This document shows positions 1 to 12,369 of a DNA stretch of 64,000 nt, one piece after another. How positions within the stretch are numbered: position 1 is the stretch's first letter; every line of letters begins with the position of its first letter. Both the position numbers and the translations under genes were made by a program. The notes beneath the pieces were generated by a model. That model was not told the origin of the DNA, did not search any database, and saw nothing but the letters and a program-made list of their open reading frames with translations. Source of the stretch: Triticum aestivum (Eukaryota; Streptophyta; Magnoliopsida; Poales; Poaceae); contig NC_057800.1 in NCBI RefSeq assembly GCF_018294505.1, forward strand, positions 169,813,703-169,877,702, written 5' to 3'.

Positions 1-58
1 GGAGTTTGCTTGGAGTTGAACTAGTGGCGTAGGAAGGGGTATATATAGGGTGGACGGT
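1..58. other. unassigned flank
   Basis: Short stretch left of the first LTR start. It contains a TATATATAGG run near 40-50 but no recognisable gene. Its last five bases do not match the GTTTA found on the right side of the adjoining element, so it is probably not the original left flank of that insertion. Confidence 0.4.
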
Positions 59-685
59 TGATAACCCTCAAGTATAGGGGATCACGACAGTCTTCGAGGG
101 TAGTATTTCACCCAAATTTGTTGATTCGACACAACGGGAGCCAGAGAATATTTATGAGCCTTAGCAGTTGAGTTGTCAATTCAACCACACCTGGAAAATT
201 ATATTTCTACAGCAAAGTGTTTAGTAGCACGGTAGTTTGATAGTTTCGATTGTAGCAATAATAGCACCAATAGTAACAAGGATAGTAACAGAAGCAGTTT
301 TGTAGTGATTGTACCAGCAGCAGCAGCAGTAGTAACTTAGCGAAGATCAATATGAGAAAAGCGTAGGAATTGGATCAGTGATGGATATTTGTGTTGGATG
401 ACATTCATCATATAATAGTCACAACCTAGAGTGATACACAATAGCTCCAATTCATCACTTTAATGTAGGCATGTATTCTGTATATAGTCATGCGTGCTTA
501 TAATAAGAACTTGCATGACATCTTTTGTCCTGCCCTCCCGTGGCAGCGGGGTCCATAAGGAAACTAGGGGATATTAAGGACTCCTTTTAATAGAGAACCA
601 GAACAAAGCATTAACACATGGTGAATACATGAACTCCTCGAATTACAGTCATCCCCGGAGAGTATCCCAACTATTATCACTTTGG
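59..685 (-). repeat. Truncated 3' LTR of the 59-5095 element
   Basis: Aligns with 3719-4340 of the complete LTR, sharing the opening TGATAACCC, the CTCCCGTGGCAGCGGGGTC block and the TTTTAATAGAGA block. Homology stops at about 685, so roughly 750 bp of LTR is missing. Confidence 0.8.
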
Positions 686-1084
686 AAAACTTTTATTTTT
701 GGGACATTTTTATTGCACGGATAATTCGGAAAACAGACATAAAATACTATTTTTGCTTTATTTAATCTAAATAATAGAAAGTAAAAAGTAGGTACAGAAA
801 GTTGTGCTCTCTAAATTCATCCATCTCATGCTCATCAAAAGGAATCCATTAACAAGGTTGATCAAGTCTTATTGATAAACTTCTTCCGAGTGACATGAAA
901 CCGGAGAATTTTCGAATAACACTAGGTTACCTCTACGGGGATATGCATGTCCCCAACAATAAGAATATCGTATTTCTTTTTGACAGTAGGAAGAGGGAAT
1001 TCAAAACCTCCAATAGTAATAGTTGAAATTTTTCTAATAGAATTGATACTATGGACTTGAGGTTGTTTCTTCGGAAGTGTACCG
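686..1084. other. Internal region of the 59-5095 element
   Basis: AT-rich retrotransposon internal DNA following the truncated LTR. On the minus strand it holds the degraded end of the protease reading frame and its 3' flank. No separate gene is seen. Confidence 0.5.
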
Positions 1085-3640
1085 TATGCTCATTACCATT
1101 AACATGAAAAGTGACATTGCCTTTGTTGCAATCAATAACAGCCCCTTGCAGTATTCAAAAAGGGTCTACCTAGGATGATCGACATATTGTCATCCTCAGG
1201 AATATCAAGAATAACAAAGTCCGTTAAGATAGTAATGTTTGCAACCACAACAGGCACATCCTCACAAATACTGATGGGTATAGCAGTTGATTTATCAGCC
1301 ATTTGCAAAGAGATTTCAGTAAGTGTCAACTTATTCAATTCAAGTCTACGATACAAAGAGAAAGGCATAACACTAACACCGGCTCCAATATCACATAAAG
1401 AAGTTTTAACATAGTTTCTTTTAATGGAGCATGGTATAGTTGGTACTCCTGGATCTCCAAGTTTCTTTGGTATTCTACCCTTAAAGGTATAATTAGCAAG
1501 CATGGTGGAAATTTCATCTTCCGGTATCTTTCTTTTATTAGTAACAATATCTTTCATATACTTAGCATAAGGAGGCATTTTAAGCATATCAGTCAAACAC
1601 ATATGCAAAAATATAGGTCTAATGATTTCATCAAGCGCTCAAAATCCTCATCATCCTTTTTCTTGGATGGCTTGGGAGGAAAGGGCATGGGTTTCTGAAC
1701 CCATGGTTCTCTTTCTTTACCATGTTTCCTAGCAACAAAGTCCCTCTTATCATAATGTTGATTATTTGATTGTGGGTTATCAAGATCAATAGCAGGTTCA
1801 ATCTCTACATCATTATCATTACTAGGTTGAGCATCAACATGAACATCATCATTAACATTATCACTAGGTTCATGTTCATCACCAGATTGTGTCTCAGCAT
1901 CAGAAATAGAAATACCATTGGGATTCTCAGGTGTGTCTATAACAGGTTCACTAGAAGCATGCAAAGTCCTACCAGTTTTCCTTTTCTTTTTATTACTAGG
2001 ACTAGGTGCGTCATTATTAGTTCTCTGAGAATCTTGCTCAACTCTCTTAGGATGGCCCTCAGGATACAAAGCTTCTTGAGTCATCTTACCATCTCTAGTC
2101 ATAACCCTAGCAGCATTATCATTATTCTTACTATTCAACTCATTAAGCAAATCATCCTGTGCCTTAAGTACTTGTTCTACTTGAGTTGTAACCGTGGAAG
2201 CATGTTTACTAATAAGCTTAAGATCATTAACAGTTCTACTCATATAATCACCCAATTTGTCAAGCATGTAAGCATTACGTTTCAATTGTCTACTAACATA
2301 AGCATTGAAATTTTCTTGTTTAATAGTAAAATTATCAAACTCATCCAAGCATTGACTAGCAGACTTATTATGAGGAATATCACCTTCATCAAATCTATAA
2401 AGAGAGTTTACCTCTACTACCTGTCTCAGGTTATCAAGACCATGTTTTTCTTCAATATGTGGTAAATTCTTAACATGTTCAACTTTAATACATTTTTCTT
2501 TCATAGATTTCTTTGCCTCTTGCATATCTTCAGGACTGAGAAATAGAATACCTCTTTTCTTCGGGGTTGGCTTAGGCGGTGGTTCGGGAAGAGTCCAATC
2601 ATTATCATTGCTCAATATATTATTCAATAGCAATTCGGCTTGCTCAACAGTTCATTCCCTGAAAACACAACCAACACAACTATCCAGGTGGTCTCTTGAA
2701 GCATCGGTGATATCAAGTATTTCGTTTTTCTTGAGAGGATGATCAGGCAAAACATTAAGTAATTGGAGAAGCCTCCCCGAAGCTTGTGGGAGACTCTCTT
2801 CTTCAATTTGCACAAAGTTAAATATTTTCTTTAAGGCAGCTTGTTTCCTATGAGCAAGAAAATATTTTTTAGAGAAGCAGTAAATCATATCCTGGGGACT
2901 ACGCACACAACCAGGAGCGAGAGAATTAAACCATACTTTAGCATCACCTTTAATGAGAAAGGAAACAATTTAAGAATATAGTAATAGCAGATTTTTTTTC
3001 CTCATGAGAAAATAGGGTGGTTATATCATTCAATTAGTAAGATGCGCCACAACAATTCAGATTCATAACCATAGAAAGGATCAGATTCAACCAAAGTAAT
3101 TAACTCAGGATCGATAGAGAATTCATAATCCTTATCAGTAACAAAGATATGCGCGGTAGCAAACTTAGGATCATATTGCATTCTAGCATTCAAAGACTTC
3201 TCTTTCAGCTTAGCTAACAGTTTCTTAAGATCATCTCTATCATTGCAAGCAAAAAAGTCTCTAGCAGATTCTTCATCCATAATATAACCCTCAGGTACAA
3301 CTGGCAATTCATATCTAGGGGGAGAATCATAATCTTCAGTTTCAATAATATCATCAGTTCAGTAATTTCATTCTCTCTAACCCTAGCAAGTTGTTCATCA
3401 AGAAATTCACCTAGTGGCACAGTATTATTAAGCAAAGAAGTAGTATCATCATAAGCATCATGCATAGCAGAAGTGGCATCATCAATAATGTGCGACATAT
3501 CAGAATCAATAGCAGGTGTAGGTATCGCAAGCTTACTTAAAATAGAAGGTGAATTAAGTGCAGAGCTAGATGACAGTTCCTTACCTCCCCTCGTAGTTGA
3601 GGGAAAAATCTTGGTCCTTTGATCTTTCAAATTCCTCATA
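1085..3640 (-). pseudogene. Retrotransposon gag-protease remnant
   Basis: Minus-strand pieces of one gag-protease reading frame. From N- to C-terminus: 3640-3214, 3307-3026, 2906-2652, 2633-1593 and 1608-1132. The 2906-2652 piece has a gag-like helix-rich segment (FNFVQIEEESLPQ). The long middle piece is charged and low in complexity and contains repeated basic and acidic tracts. The last piece has an aspartyl-protease-like signature CDIGAGVSVMP and the flap-side motif ILGRPFLN. The 2906 and 2633 pieces share a frame and are separated by a TGA at 2652-2654; the others are joined by frameshifts, and DNA around 2910-3025 is deleted or degraded. A protein beginning near 3640 (ATG as CAT at 3638-3640) is the likely original. 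There is no RT, RNase H or integrase, so the element would need help in trans. The broken frame means this copy is dead. Confidence 0.8.
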
Positions 3641-3718
3641 GTGATCAACAGATATAAATCCCAATTGACTCAAAGAATAGAGCTATGCTCCCCGGCAACG
3701 GCGCGAGGAAAAGGTCTT

Positions 3719-5095
3719 GATAACCCACAAGTATAGGGGATCGCAACAGTTTTCGAGGGTAGAGTATTCGACCCAAATTTATTGATTCAACACAAGGGGA
3801 GCCAAAGAATATTCTCAAGTATTAGCAGCTAAGTTGTCAATTCAAACACACCTGAAAGACTTAATATCTGCAGCAAAGTATTATGGAAGTAACGGTAATA
3901 ATGGGAAAAGTAACAGTAGCAGTTTTATAGCAATCGTAACAGTGGTAACGGAAAAGTAACTTAGCAAAGATCAATATGTGAAAAGCTCGTAGGCAATGGA
4001 TCAATGATGGATAATTATGTCAGATGGCATTCATCATGCAAAAGTTATAAACTAGGGTGACACAGAACTAGCTCCAATTCATCAATATAATGTAGGCATG
4101 TATTCCGAATATAGTCATACATGCTTATGGAAAAGAACTTGTATGATATATTTTGTCCTACCCTCCCGTGGCAGCGGGGTCCTATTAGAAACTAAGGGAT
4201 ATTAAGGCCTCCTTTTAATAGAGATCCGGACCAAAGCAGCACTTAGTGAATACATGAACTCCTCAAACTACGGTTATCATCGGGAAGTGTCCTGACTATT
4301 GTCACTCTGGGGTTGCCAGATCATAACACGTAGTACGTGACTATAACTTGCAAGATAGGATCAAGAACACAAATATATTCATGGAAACATAATAGGTTCA
4401 GATCTGAAATCATGCCACTTGGGCCCTAGTAACAAGCATTAAGCACAGCAAAGTCATAGCAACATCAATCTTAGAACATAGTGGATACTAGGGATCAAAC
4501 CCTAACAAAACTAACTCGATTACATGGTAAATCTCATCCAACCCATCGCCGTCCAGCAAGCCTATGATGGAATTACTCACACACGGCGGTGAGCATCATG
4601 GAATTGGTGATGGAGGAAGGTAGGTGATGATGATGGCGACGATTTCCCCTCTCCGGAGTCCCGAACGGACTCTAGATGTGGCCTCCCGATGAAGAACAGG
4701 GGGTGGTAGCGACTCCGTATCGTAAAACACGATGAATCCTTCTTTCTAATTTTTTTCTCCCCGAACGTGAATATATGGAGTTGGAGTTGAGGTCGGTGGA
4801 GGTCCAGGGGACCCGCAAGGCAGGGGCGCACCCTAGGGGGCGCCCTCCACCCTTGTGGACAGCCGGTGGGTCCCCCTCTGTTGATTCTTTCGCCAATATT
4901 TTTTATTTATTCCAAAAATATTCTGTGTGGATTTTTAGGTCATTTTGAGAACTTCTATTTCTGCACAAAAATAACACCACGGCAATTCTGCTAAAAACAA
5001 CACCAGTCCGGGTTAGTTCCATCCGAATCATGCAAATTAGAGTCCAAAGCAAGAGCAAAAGAGTTTGGAGAAGTAGATACGATGGAGACATATCA
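3719..5095 (-). repeat. Complete 5' LTR of the 59-5095 element
   Basis: 1377 bp from TGATAACCC to ATATCA. It contains a GC-rich stretch near 4790-4870 typical of Triticeae Gypsy-type LTRs. The right edge abuts GTTTA, the start of duplicated host DNA. Confidence 0.85.
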
Positions 5096-5653
5096 GTTTA
5101 CCAGGTTGCTTCAGTGGCTCAGAGTGGAATGTTGGAGGCCCGGATTGAATTAGGTTTTGTATAGCAAATATATATGGATGTTTTGATGTTCCGATTGGAA
5201 GTGCGTCGGCAACACCGAGTTGCATGGCATTAGGAAGGTATAGTAGAACACTTGGAGGAGTTTGAGGAGTTGTTAGAGTTTGATCTCTAAGAACATGGAG
5301 CAAAAGGCTCATTGTCGTATCCTCATTCCCTTTTGATAGTATCGCATGCCTATGGATTCGATATGACATTGGATCACTAAAACTATAGAATCGTTTGGCT
5401 TGTCCAACACTTGTCTTTAAGCAATTTTAGGGGTCACCTTCCATTCCAATGTCGTACCTAAAAGAATTTTTCCTGAAATATACTTTGAAGTATCATTAGT
5501 CTTTGAGATATGTTGACATGAATTACCAAAATCCACCTTGGGTATTAGATTCACTTTCATAGATATAGTCATGTCCAAATTTCCATCGAATAGATCGATT
5601 ATTACATGAGAATCCCTGGTAAAAGTAATATCAACTGCTACATGCATGTAGAA
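5096..5653. repeat. Duplicon copy A, segment 1
   Basis: Matches 21455-22029 in copy B almost throughout (for example GGTTGCTTCAG, TGGAATGTTGGAGGC, GAGATATGTTGACATGAATT). It is the left end of copy A, cut on the left by the 59-5095 element and on the right by the element starting at 5654. No coding potential is seen. Confidence 0.8.
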
Positions 5654-7235
5654 TGCTACCTCTTCGCACGTCATTGGTTTTCCCTTGAAGAGGAAAGAGT
5701 GATGCATCAAAGTAGCGTAAGTACTTTCCTCAGTTTTTGAGAACCAAGGTATCAATCCAGTAGGAGACTACATGCAAGTCCCTCGTACCTACACAAACAA
5801 ATAAGAACCTCGCAACCAACGCGATAAAGGGGTTGTCAATCCCTCCACGGTCACTTACGAGAGTGAGATCTGATAGAGATAATAAGATAAATATTTTTGG
5901 TATTTTTTATGATATAGATTGGAAAATAAAGATTGCAAAATAAACGGTGCCAGAAATAGCTAGTTGACGGGGGATTAATATAATGGAGAATAGACCCGGG
6001 GGCCATAGGTTTCACTAGTGGCTTCTCTCAAGATAGCATAAGTATTACGGTGGGTGAACAAATTACTGTCGAGTAATTGATAGAAAAGTGAATAATTATG
6101 AGAATATCTAGGCATGATCATGTATATAGGCATCACGTCCGCGACAAGTAGACCAAAACGATTCTGCATCTACTACTATTACTCCACACATCGACCGCTA
6201 TCCAGCATGCATCTAGAGTATTAAGTTCATAAGAACAGAGTAATGCATTAGGCAAGATGACATGATGTAGAGGGATAAACTCAAGCAATATGATATAAAC
6301 CCCATCTTTTTATCCTCGATGGCAACAATACAATACGTGCCTTGCTGCCCCTGCTGTCACTGGGAAAGGACACCGCAAGATTGAACCCAAAGCTAAGCAC
6401 TTCTCCCATTGCAAGAAAGATCAATCTAGTAGGCCAAACCAAACTGATAATTCGAAGAGACTTGCAAAGATAACCAATCATACATAAAAGATTTCAGAGA
6501 AGAATCAAATATTGTTCATAGATAAACTTGATCATAAACCCACAATTCATCGGATCTCGACAAACACACCGCAAAAAGAGTTACATCGAATAGATCTCCA
6601 AGAAGATCGAGGAGAACATTGTATTGAGATCCAAAGAGAGAGAAGAAGCCATCTAGCTAATAACTATGGACCCAAAGGTCTGAAGTAAACTACTCACACA
6701 TCATCGGAGAGGCTATGGTGTTGATGTAGAAGCCCTCCATGATCGATTTCCCCTCCGGCGGAGCTCCGGAAAAGGCCCCAAGATAGGATCTCTTGGGTAC
6801 AGAAGGTTGCGGCGGTGGAAATAGGGTTTCGTGGTGCTCCTGGATGTTTTCGGGGTATATGGATATATATATATATATAGGATGAAGAAGTAGGTCGGTG
6901 GAGCCACGAGGGTGGGGGCGCGCCCAGGGGGCAGGCGCGCCTCCCTGCCTCGTGGCCTCCTCGTTGATTTCTTTACATCCACTCCCAGTCCTCTGGATCA
7001 CGTTTGTTTCAAAAATAACTCTCCCAAAGGTTTCATTCTGTTTGGATTCCGTTTGATATTCCTTTTCTGCAAAACACTGAAATAGGCAAAAAACAGCAAT
7101 TTGCACTGGGCCTTGGGTTAGTAGGTTAGTCCCAAAAATAATATAAAAGTGTATAAATAAGCCCATTAACATCCAAAACCGATAATATAATAGCATGGAA
7201 CAATCAAAAATTATAGATACGTTGGAGACGTATCA
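5654..7235 (-). repeat. 3' LTR of the 5654-13956 element
   Basis: 1582 bp, pairing with 12370-13956. It contains a (TA)n tract near 6868-6880 and ends in a small palindrome GATACGT...ACGTATC at 7217-7234. Confidence 0.9.
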
Positions 7236-10060
7236 AGCATCTCCAAGCTTAATTCCTGCTCGTCCTCGAGTTGGTAAATGATAAAAACAGAATTTTTATG
7301 TGGAATGCTACCTGGCATATTTCTCAATGTAATTCTCTTTTATTGTGGCATGAATGTTCAGATCCGAAAGATTGAAGACAAAAGTTTACTATTGACATAA
7401 AAATAGCAATACTTCAAGCATACTAACAAAGCGATCATGTCTTCTCAAAATAACATGGCCTAAGAAAGTTATCCCTATAAAATCATATAGTCTGGCTATG
7501 CTCTATCTTCATCACACAAAGTATTTAATCATCCACAACCCCGATGACAAGCCAAGAAATTGTTTCATACTTTTGGTGTTCTCAAACATTTTCAATCTTC
7601 ACGCAATATATGAGCGTGAGCCATGGACATAGCACTATAGGTGGAATAGAATGGTGGTTGTGGAGAAGACAAAAAAGGAGAAGATAGTCTCACATCAACT
7701 AGCGTATCAACGGGCTATGGAGATTCCCATCAATAGATATCAATGTGAGTGAGTAGGGATTGCCATGCAACGGATGCACTAGAGCTATAAGTGTATGAAA
7801 GCTCAACAAAAGAAACTAAGTGGGTGTGCATCCAACTCGCTTGCTTACGAAGACCTAGGGCATTTTGAGAAAGCCCGTCATTGGAATATACAAGCCAAGT
7901 TCTATAATGTAAAATTCCCACTAGTATATTAAGGTGAAAACATAGGAGACTCTCTATCATGAAGATCATGGTGCTACTTTGAAGCACAAGTGTGGAAAAG
8001 GATAGTAACATTGTCCCTTCTCTCTTTTTCTCTCATTTTTTTATTTTTTTTATTTGGGCCTTCTTCTTCTTTTTTATGGCCTCTTTTCTTTCTTTTTTTC
8101 TTTTTGTCCGGAGTCTCATCCCGACTTGTGGGGGAATCATAGTCTCCATCATCTTTCCTCACTTGGGACAATGCTCTAATAATGATGATCATCACACTTT
8201 TATTTACTTACAACTCAATACTTAGAACAAAATATGACTCTATGTGAATGCCTCTGGCAGTGTACCGGGATATGAAATGAATCAAGAGTGACATGTATGA
8301 AAGAATTATGAACGGTGGCTTTGCCACAAATACGGTGTCAACTACATGATCATGCAAAGCAATATGACAATTATGAAGTGTGTCATAATAACGGAATGGT
8401 GGAAAGTTGCATGGCAATATATCTCGGAATGGCCATGGAAATGCCATAATAGGTAGGTATGGTGTCTGTTTTGAGGAAGGTATATGGTGGGTTTATGGTA
8501 CCGGCGAAAGTTGTGCGGTATTAGAGAGGCTAGCAATGGTGGAAGGGTGAGAGTGCGTATAATCCATGGACTCAACATTAGTCATAAAGAACTCACAAAC
8601 TTATTGCAAAAATTTATTAGTTATAGAAACAAAGTACTATGCGCATGCTCCTAGGGGGTAGATTGGTATGAAAAGACCATCGCTCGTCCCCGACCGCCAC
8701 TCATAAGGAAGACAATCAATAAATAAATCATGCTCCGACTTCATCACATAACGGTTCACCATGCGTGCATGCTATGGGAATCACAAACTTCAACACAAGT
8801 ATTTCACAAATTCACAACTACTCAACTAGCATGACTCTAATATCACCATCTTTATATCTCAAAACAATCATCGAGTATCAAACTTCTCATAGTATTCAAT
8901 GCACTTTTTATGATAGTTTTTATTATACCCATCTTGGATGGCTATCATATTAGGACTAATTTTATAACCAAAGCAAATTACCATGTTGTTCTAAAGGACT
9001 CTCAAAATAATATAAGTGAAGCATGAGAGATCAATAATTTCTATAAAATAAAACCACCACCGTGCTCTAAAAGATATAAGTGAAGCACTAGAGCAAAATT
9101 ATCTAGCTCAAAAGATATAAGTGAAGCACATAGAGTATTCTAACAAATTCCAATTCATGCGTGTCTCTCCCAAAAGGTGTGTACAGCAAGGATGATTGTG
9201 GTAAACTAAAAAAATCAAAGACTCAAATCATACAAGACGCTCCAAGCAAAACACATATCATGTGGTGAATAAAAATATAGCCTCAAGTAAAGTTACCGAT
9301 AGAAGAAGATGAAAGAGGGGATGCCTTCCGGGGCATCCCCAAGCTTAGGCTTTTGGTTGTCCTTGAATTTTACCTTGGAGTTCCTTGGGCATCCCCAAGC
9401 TTAGGCTCTTGCCACTCCTTGTTCCATAATCCATCAAATCATTATCCAAAACTTGAAAACTTCACAACACAAAACTTAAACAGAAAATCTCATGAGCTCC
9501 GTTAGTATAAGAAAACAAACCACCACTTAAGGTACTGTAATGAACTCATTATTTATTTATATTGGTGTTAAACCTACTGTATTCCAACTTCTCTATGGTT
9601 CATAACCTCCGATACTAGCCATAGATTCATCAAAATAAGCAAACAACACACGAAAAACAGAATATGTCAAAAACAGAACAATCTGTAGTAATCTATAGGT
9701 TTCGAATACTTCTGTAACCCCAAAAATTCTAAAATAAATTTCTGGACGTCAGTAATTTATCTATTAATCATCTGCAAAAATCATCAACCTAATCGCACTC
9801 TTTAATAAAAAAATGGCAGCAAATCTCGTGAGCGCTATAGTTTCTATTTTTTACAGCAAGATCGCAAAGACTTTCCCCAAGTCTTCCCAAAGGTTCTACT
9901 TGGCACAAACACTAATTAAAAGCATAAACCCACATCTAAATAGAGGCTAGATAAATTATTTATTACTAAACAGAGCCAAAAATCAAGAAACAAAAATAAA
10001 ATTGGGCTGCCTCCCAACAAGCGCTATCGTTTAACGCCCCAAGCTAGGCATAAAAGCAAG
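7236..10060. other. Non-coding internal region of the 5654-13956 element
   Basis: 2.8 kb between the 3' LTR and the protease remnant with no credible reading frame. It holds a polypyrimidine tract (8015-8105), repeated AAGATATAAGTGAAGCA units (about 9065-9140), and a hairpin GGGGATGCC/GGCATCCCC at 9317-9340. The same items recur in the element at 60030-63100, so this is a shared module of a retrotransposon family and not host DNA. Confidence 0.7.
9317..9340. repeat. Conserved hairpin in retrotransposon internal region
   Basis: A perfect 9 bp stem (GGGGATGCC with GGCATCCCC) around a 6-base loop, followed by AAGCTTAGG. A second GGCATCCCCAAGCTTAGG without the left arm follows near 9388-9405. 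Confidence 0.7.
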
Positions 10061-10067
10061 GATATAT

Positions 10068-12135
10068 CTATGTACTATCATCTTTGGTATGCAATCCATA
10101 AGTGGCTCTCATAATAGATTCATAAGGTAATTTAATTTTCTTTCTAGGAAAGTGTTCCATGACTTTCCTTAATGGAAATTGGAATCTAATATTCCCTTCT
10201 TTCATATCAATAATTGCACCAATCGTTCTAAGGAAAGGTCTACCAAGAATAATGGGACATGTAGGATTGCAATCTATATCAAGAACAATGAAATCTACGG
10301 GCACATAATTCCTATTTGCGACAATAAGAACATCATTAATTCTTCCCATAGGTTTCTTAGTAGTGGTATCCGCAAGATGCAAATTCAAAGAACAATCATT
10401 AAATTCACGGAAACCTAACACATCACACAAAGTTTTTGGAATCGTAAAAACGCTAGCACCCAAATCACATAAAGCGTAGCATTCATGATCTCTAATTTTA
10501 ATTTTAATAGTGGGTTCCCACTCATCATAAAGTTTTCTAGGGATAGAAACTTCTAATTCAAGCTTTTCTTATAAGATTGCATTAAAGCATCAATAAAAGC
10601 TTTATTTTGATTATAAGCATGCGGAGAATTTAGCATGGATTGCAACAAGGAAATACAATCTATTAAAGAACAATTATCATAATTAAATTCCTTGAAATCC
10701 AAAATAGTGGGTTCATTGCTATGTAAAGTTTTGACCTCATCAATCCCACTTTTACCAATTTTTGCATCAAGATCTAAAAACCCCGAATCATTTGGACGCC
10801 TTTTAATTAAAGTTGACTCATCTCCAGTCCCATCATTATCAAGATTCATATTGCAAAACAAAGATTTAATAGGAGACACATCAATCACTTTTACATCTTC
10901 ATCCTTATTATCATCAAAACTAGAAGAACGTGATTTTATAAAGCAATCTTTTTTGCACGCATCCTAGTGGTTCTTTCTTTGCACTCATCAATGGAAATTC
11001 TCATGGCTTTGAGAGACTCATTGATATCATGCTTAGGTGGAATAGATCTAAGTTTCAAAGAATCAACATTAAGAGAAATTCTATCCATGTTCCTAGCCAA
11101 CTCATCAATCTTAGACAATCTTTCTTCAATCAAAGCATTGAAACTCTTTTGTGAACTAATAAATTCTTTAATATTAGATTCAAAATCAGATGGCATCTTA
11201 TTATAATTTCCATAAGAATTATTGTAGGAATTACCATAATTATTAGACAAATTACTAGTAAACGGCCTAGGATTAAAATTACCTCTATGTGCGTTATTAC
11301 CAAAATTGTTCCTACCAACAAAATTCACATCAATAGATTCATTATTATTCTCAATCAAAGTAGACAAAGGCATATCATTAGGATCAGAAGAAACACTCTT
11401 ATTAGCAAACAATTTCATAAGTTCATCCATCATTCCACTCAAAACATTAATTTCTACTATTGCATGCACCTTTTTACTAGTAGACCTTTCAGTGTGTCAT
11501 TGAGAATAATTAACCATAATATTATCTAGGATTTTAGTAGCTTCTCCTAAAGTGATTTCCATAAAAGTGCCTCCCACAGCCGAATCTAAAAGATTTCTAG
11601 AAGCGAAATTCAATCTGGCATAAAAAATTTGTATAATCATCCATAAATTCAAACCATGTGTAGGGTAATTGCGAATCATTAATTTCATCCTCTCCCAAGA
11701 TTGTGCAACATGCTCATGATCTAGTTGCTTAAAGTTCATAATATCGTTTCTAAGAGAGATGATCTTAGCGGGGTGAAAATAGTTAGAGATAAAAGCATGT
11801 TTGCACTTATTCCATGAATCAATACTATTTTTAGGCAAAGAAGAAAACCAAGTTTTAGCACGATCTCTAAGTGAAAACGGAAATAGCTTCAATTTAACAA
11901 TATCATTATCCACATCTTTCTTCTTTTGCATATCACACAAATCAACAAAGCTATTCAGATGGGTAGCGGCATTTTGTCTAGGAAGGCCAGAAAATGGATC
12001 TTTCATGACAAGATTCAGCAAAGCAGTATTAATCTCACAAGATTCAGCATCGGTAAGGGGAGCAATCGGAGTGCTAATAAAATCATTATTGTTGGTATTG
12101 GAAAATCACACAATTTAGTATTATCTTGAGCCATC
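10068..12135 (-). pseudogene. Retrotransposon gag-protease remnant
   Basis: Read right to left: a probable start at CAT 12133-12135, a retrotransposon gag segment (12021-11497, with LFPFSLRDRAKTWF and a WERMKLMIRN stretch), an Asn/Ser-rich linker (11469-10936), an acidic segment (10888-10553), and a retroviral-type aspartyl protease (about 10550-10068) with the active-site run CDLGAS near 10470 and ILGRPFLRT near 10240. The 12021 and 11469 pieces share a frame with a stop between them; frame changes occur near 12040, 10936 and 10550. Nothing resembling RT or integrase follows. The protein would have formed virus-like particles in an intact relative; this copy is broken. Confidence 0.82.
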
Positions 12136-12369
12136 GTGACAAACAATCCAACACACAAGCACACTAGAAGCAAGCGAAAAGAGACGAACTAGAAAAGAGA
12201 AGGGGAACGGAAAAGGAGGGCGAATAAAACGGCAAGGGTGAAGTGGGGGAGAGGAAAACGAGAGGCAACTGGCAAATAATGTAATGCGAGGGATAAGAAT
12301 TTGTGATGGGTACTTGGTATGTCTTGACTTGTGATAGATCTCCCCGGCAACGGCGCCAAAAATCCTTCT

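Larger units (their letters stand above)
59..5095 (-). mobile_element. Rearranged Gypsy-like LTR retrotransposon, gag-protease type
   Basis: The two ends carry the same LTR, reading TGATAACCC at the left edge (59 and 3719) and ending GACATATCA at 5095. The right LTR (3719-5095, 1377 bp) is complete. The left one matches only to about 685, after which the sequence jumps to internal DNA. Minus-strand gag and protease remnants lie between, and a primer-binding-like segment (CCCCGGCAACGGCGC, 3690-3704) sits next to the right LTR, so the element is transcribed on the minus strand. No reverse transcriptase or integrase is visible. The right flank GTTTA (5096-5100) matches an unoccupied site at 21455-21459, but no matching duplication is found at the left edge, which suggests recombination or deletion after insertion. 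Confidence 0.85.

Noticed and set aside
5654..7235. Independent solo LTR at 5654-7235
   Set aside because: It pairs with 12370-13956, and the TAGAA duplication flanks the whole 8.3 kb, so it is one LTR of a complete element.
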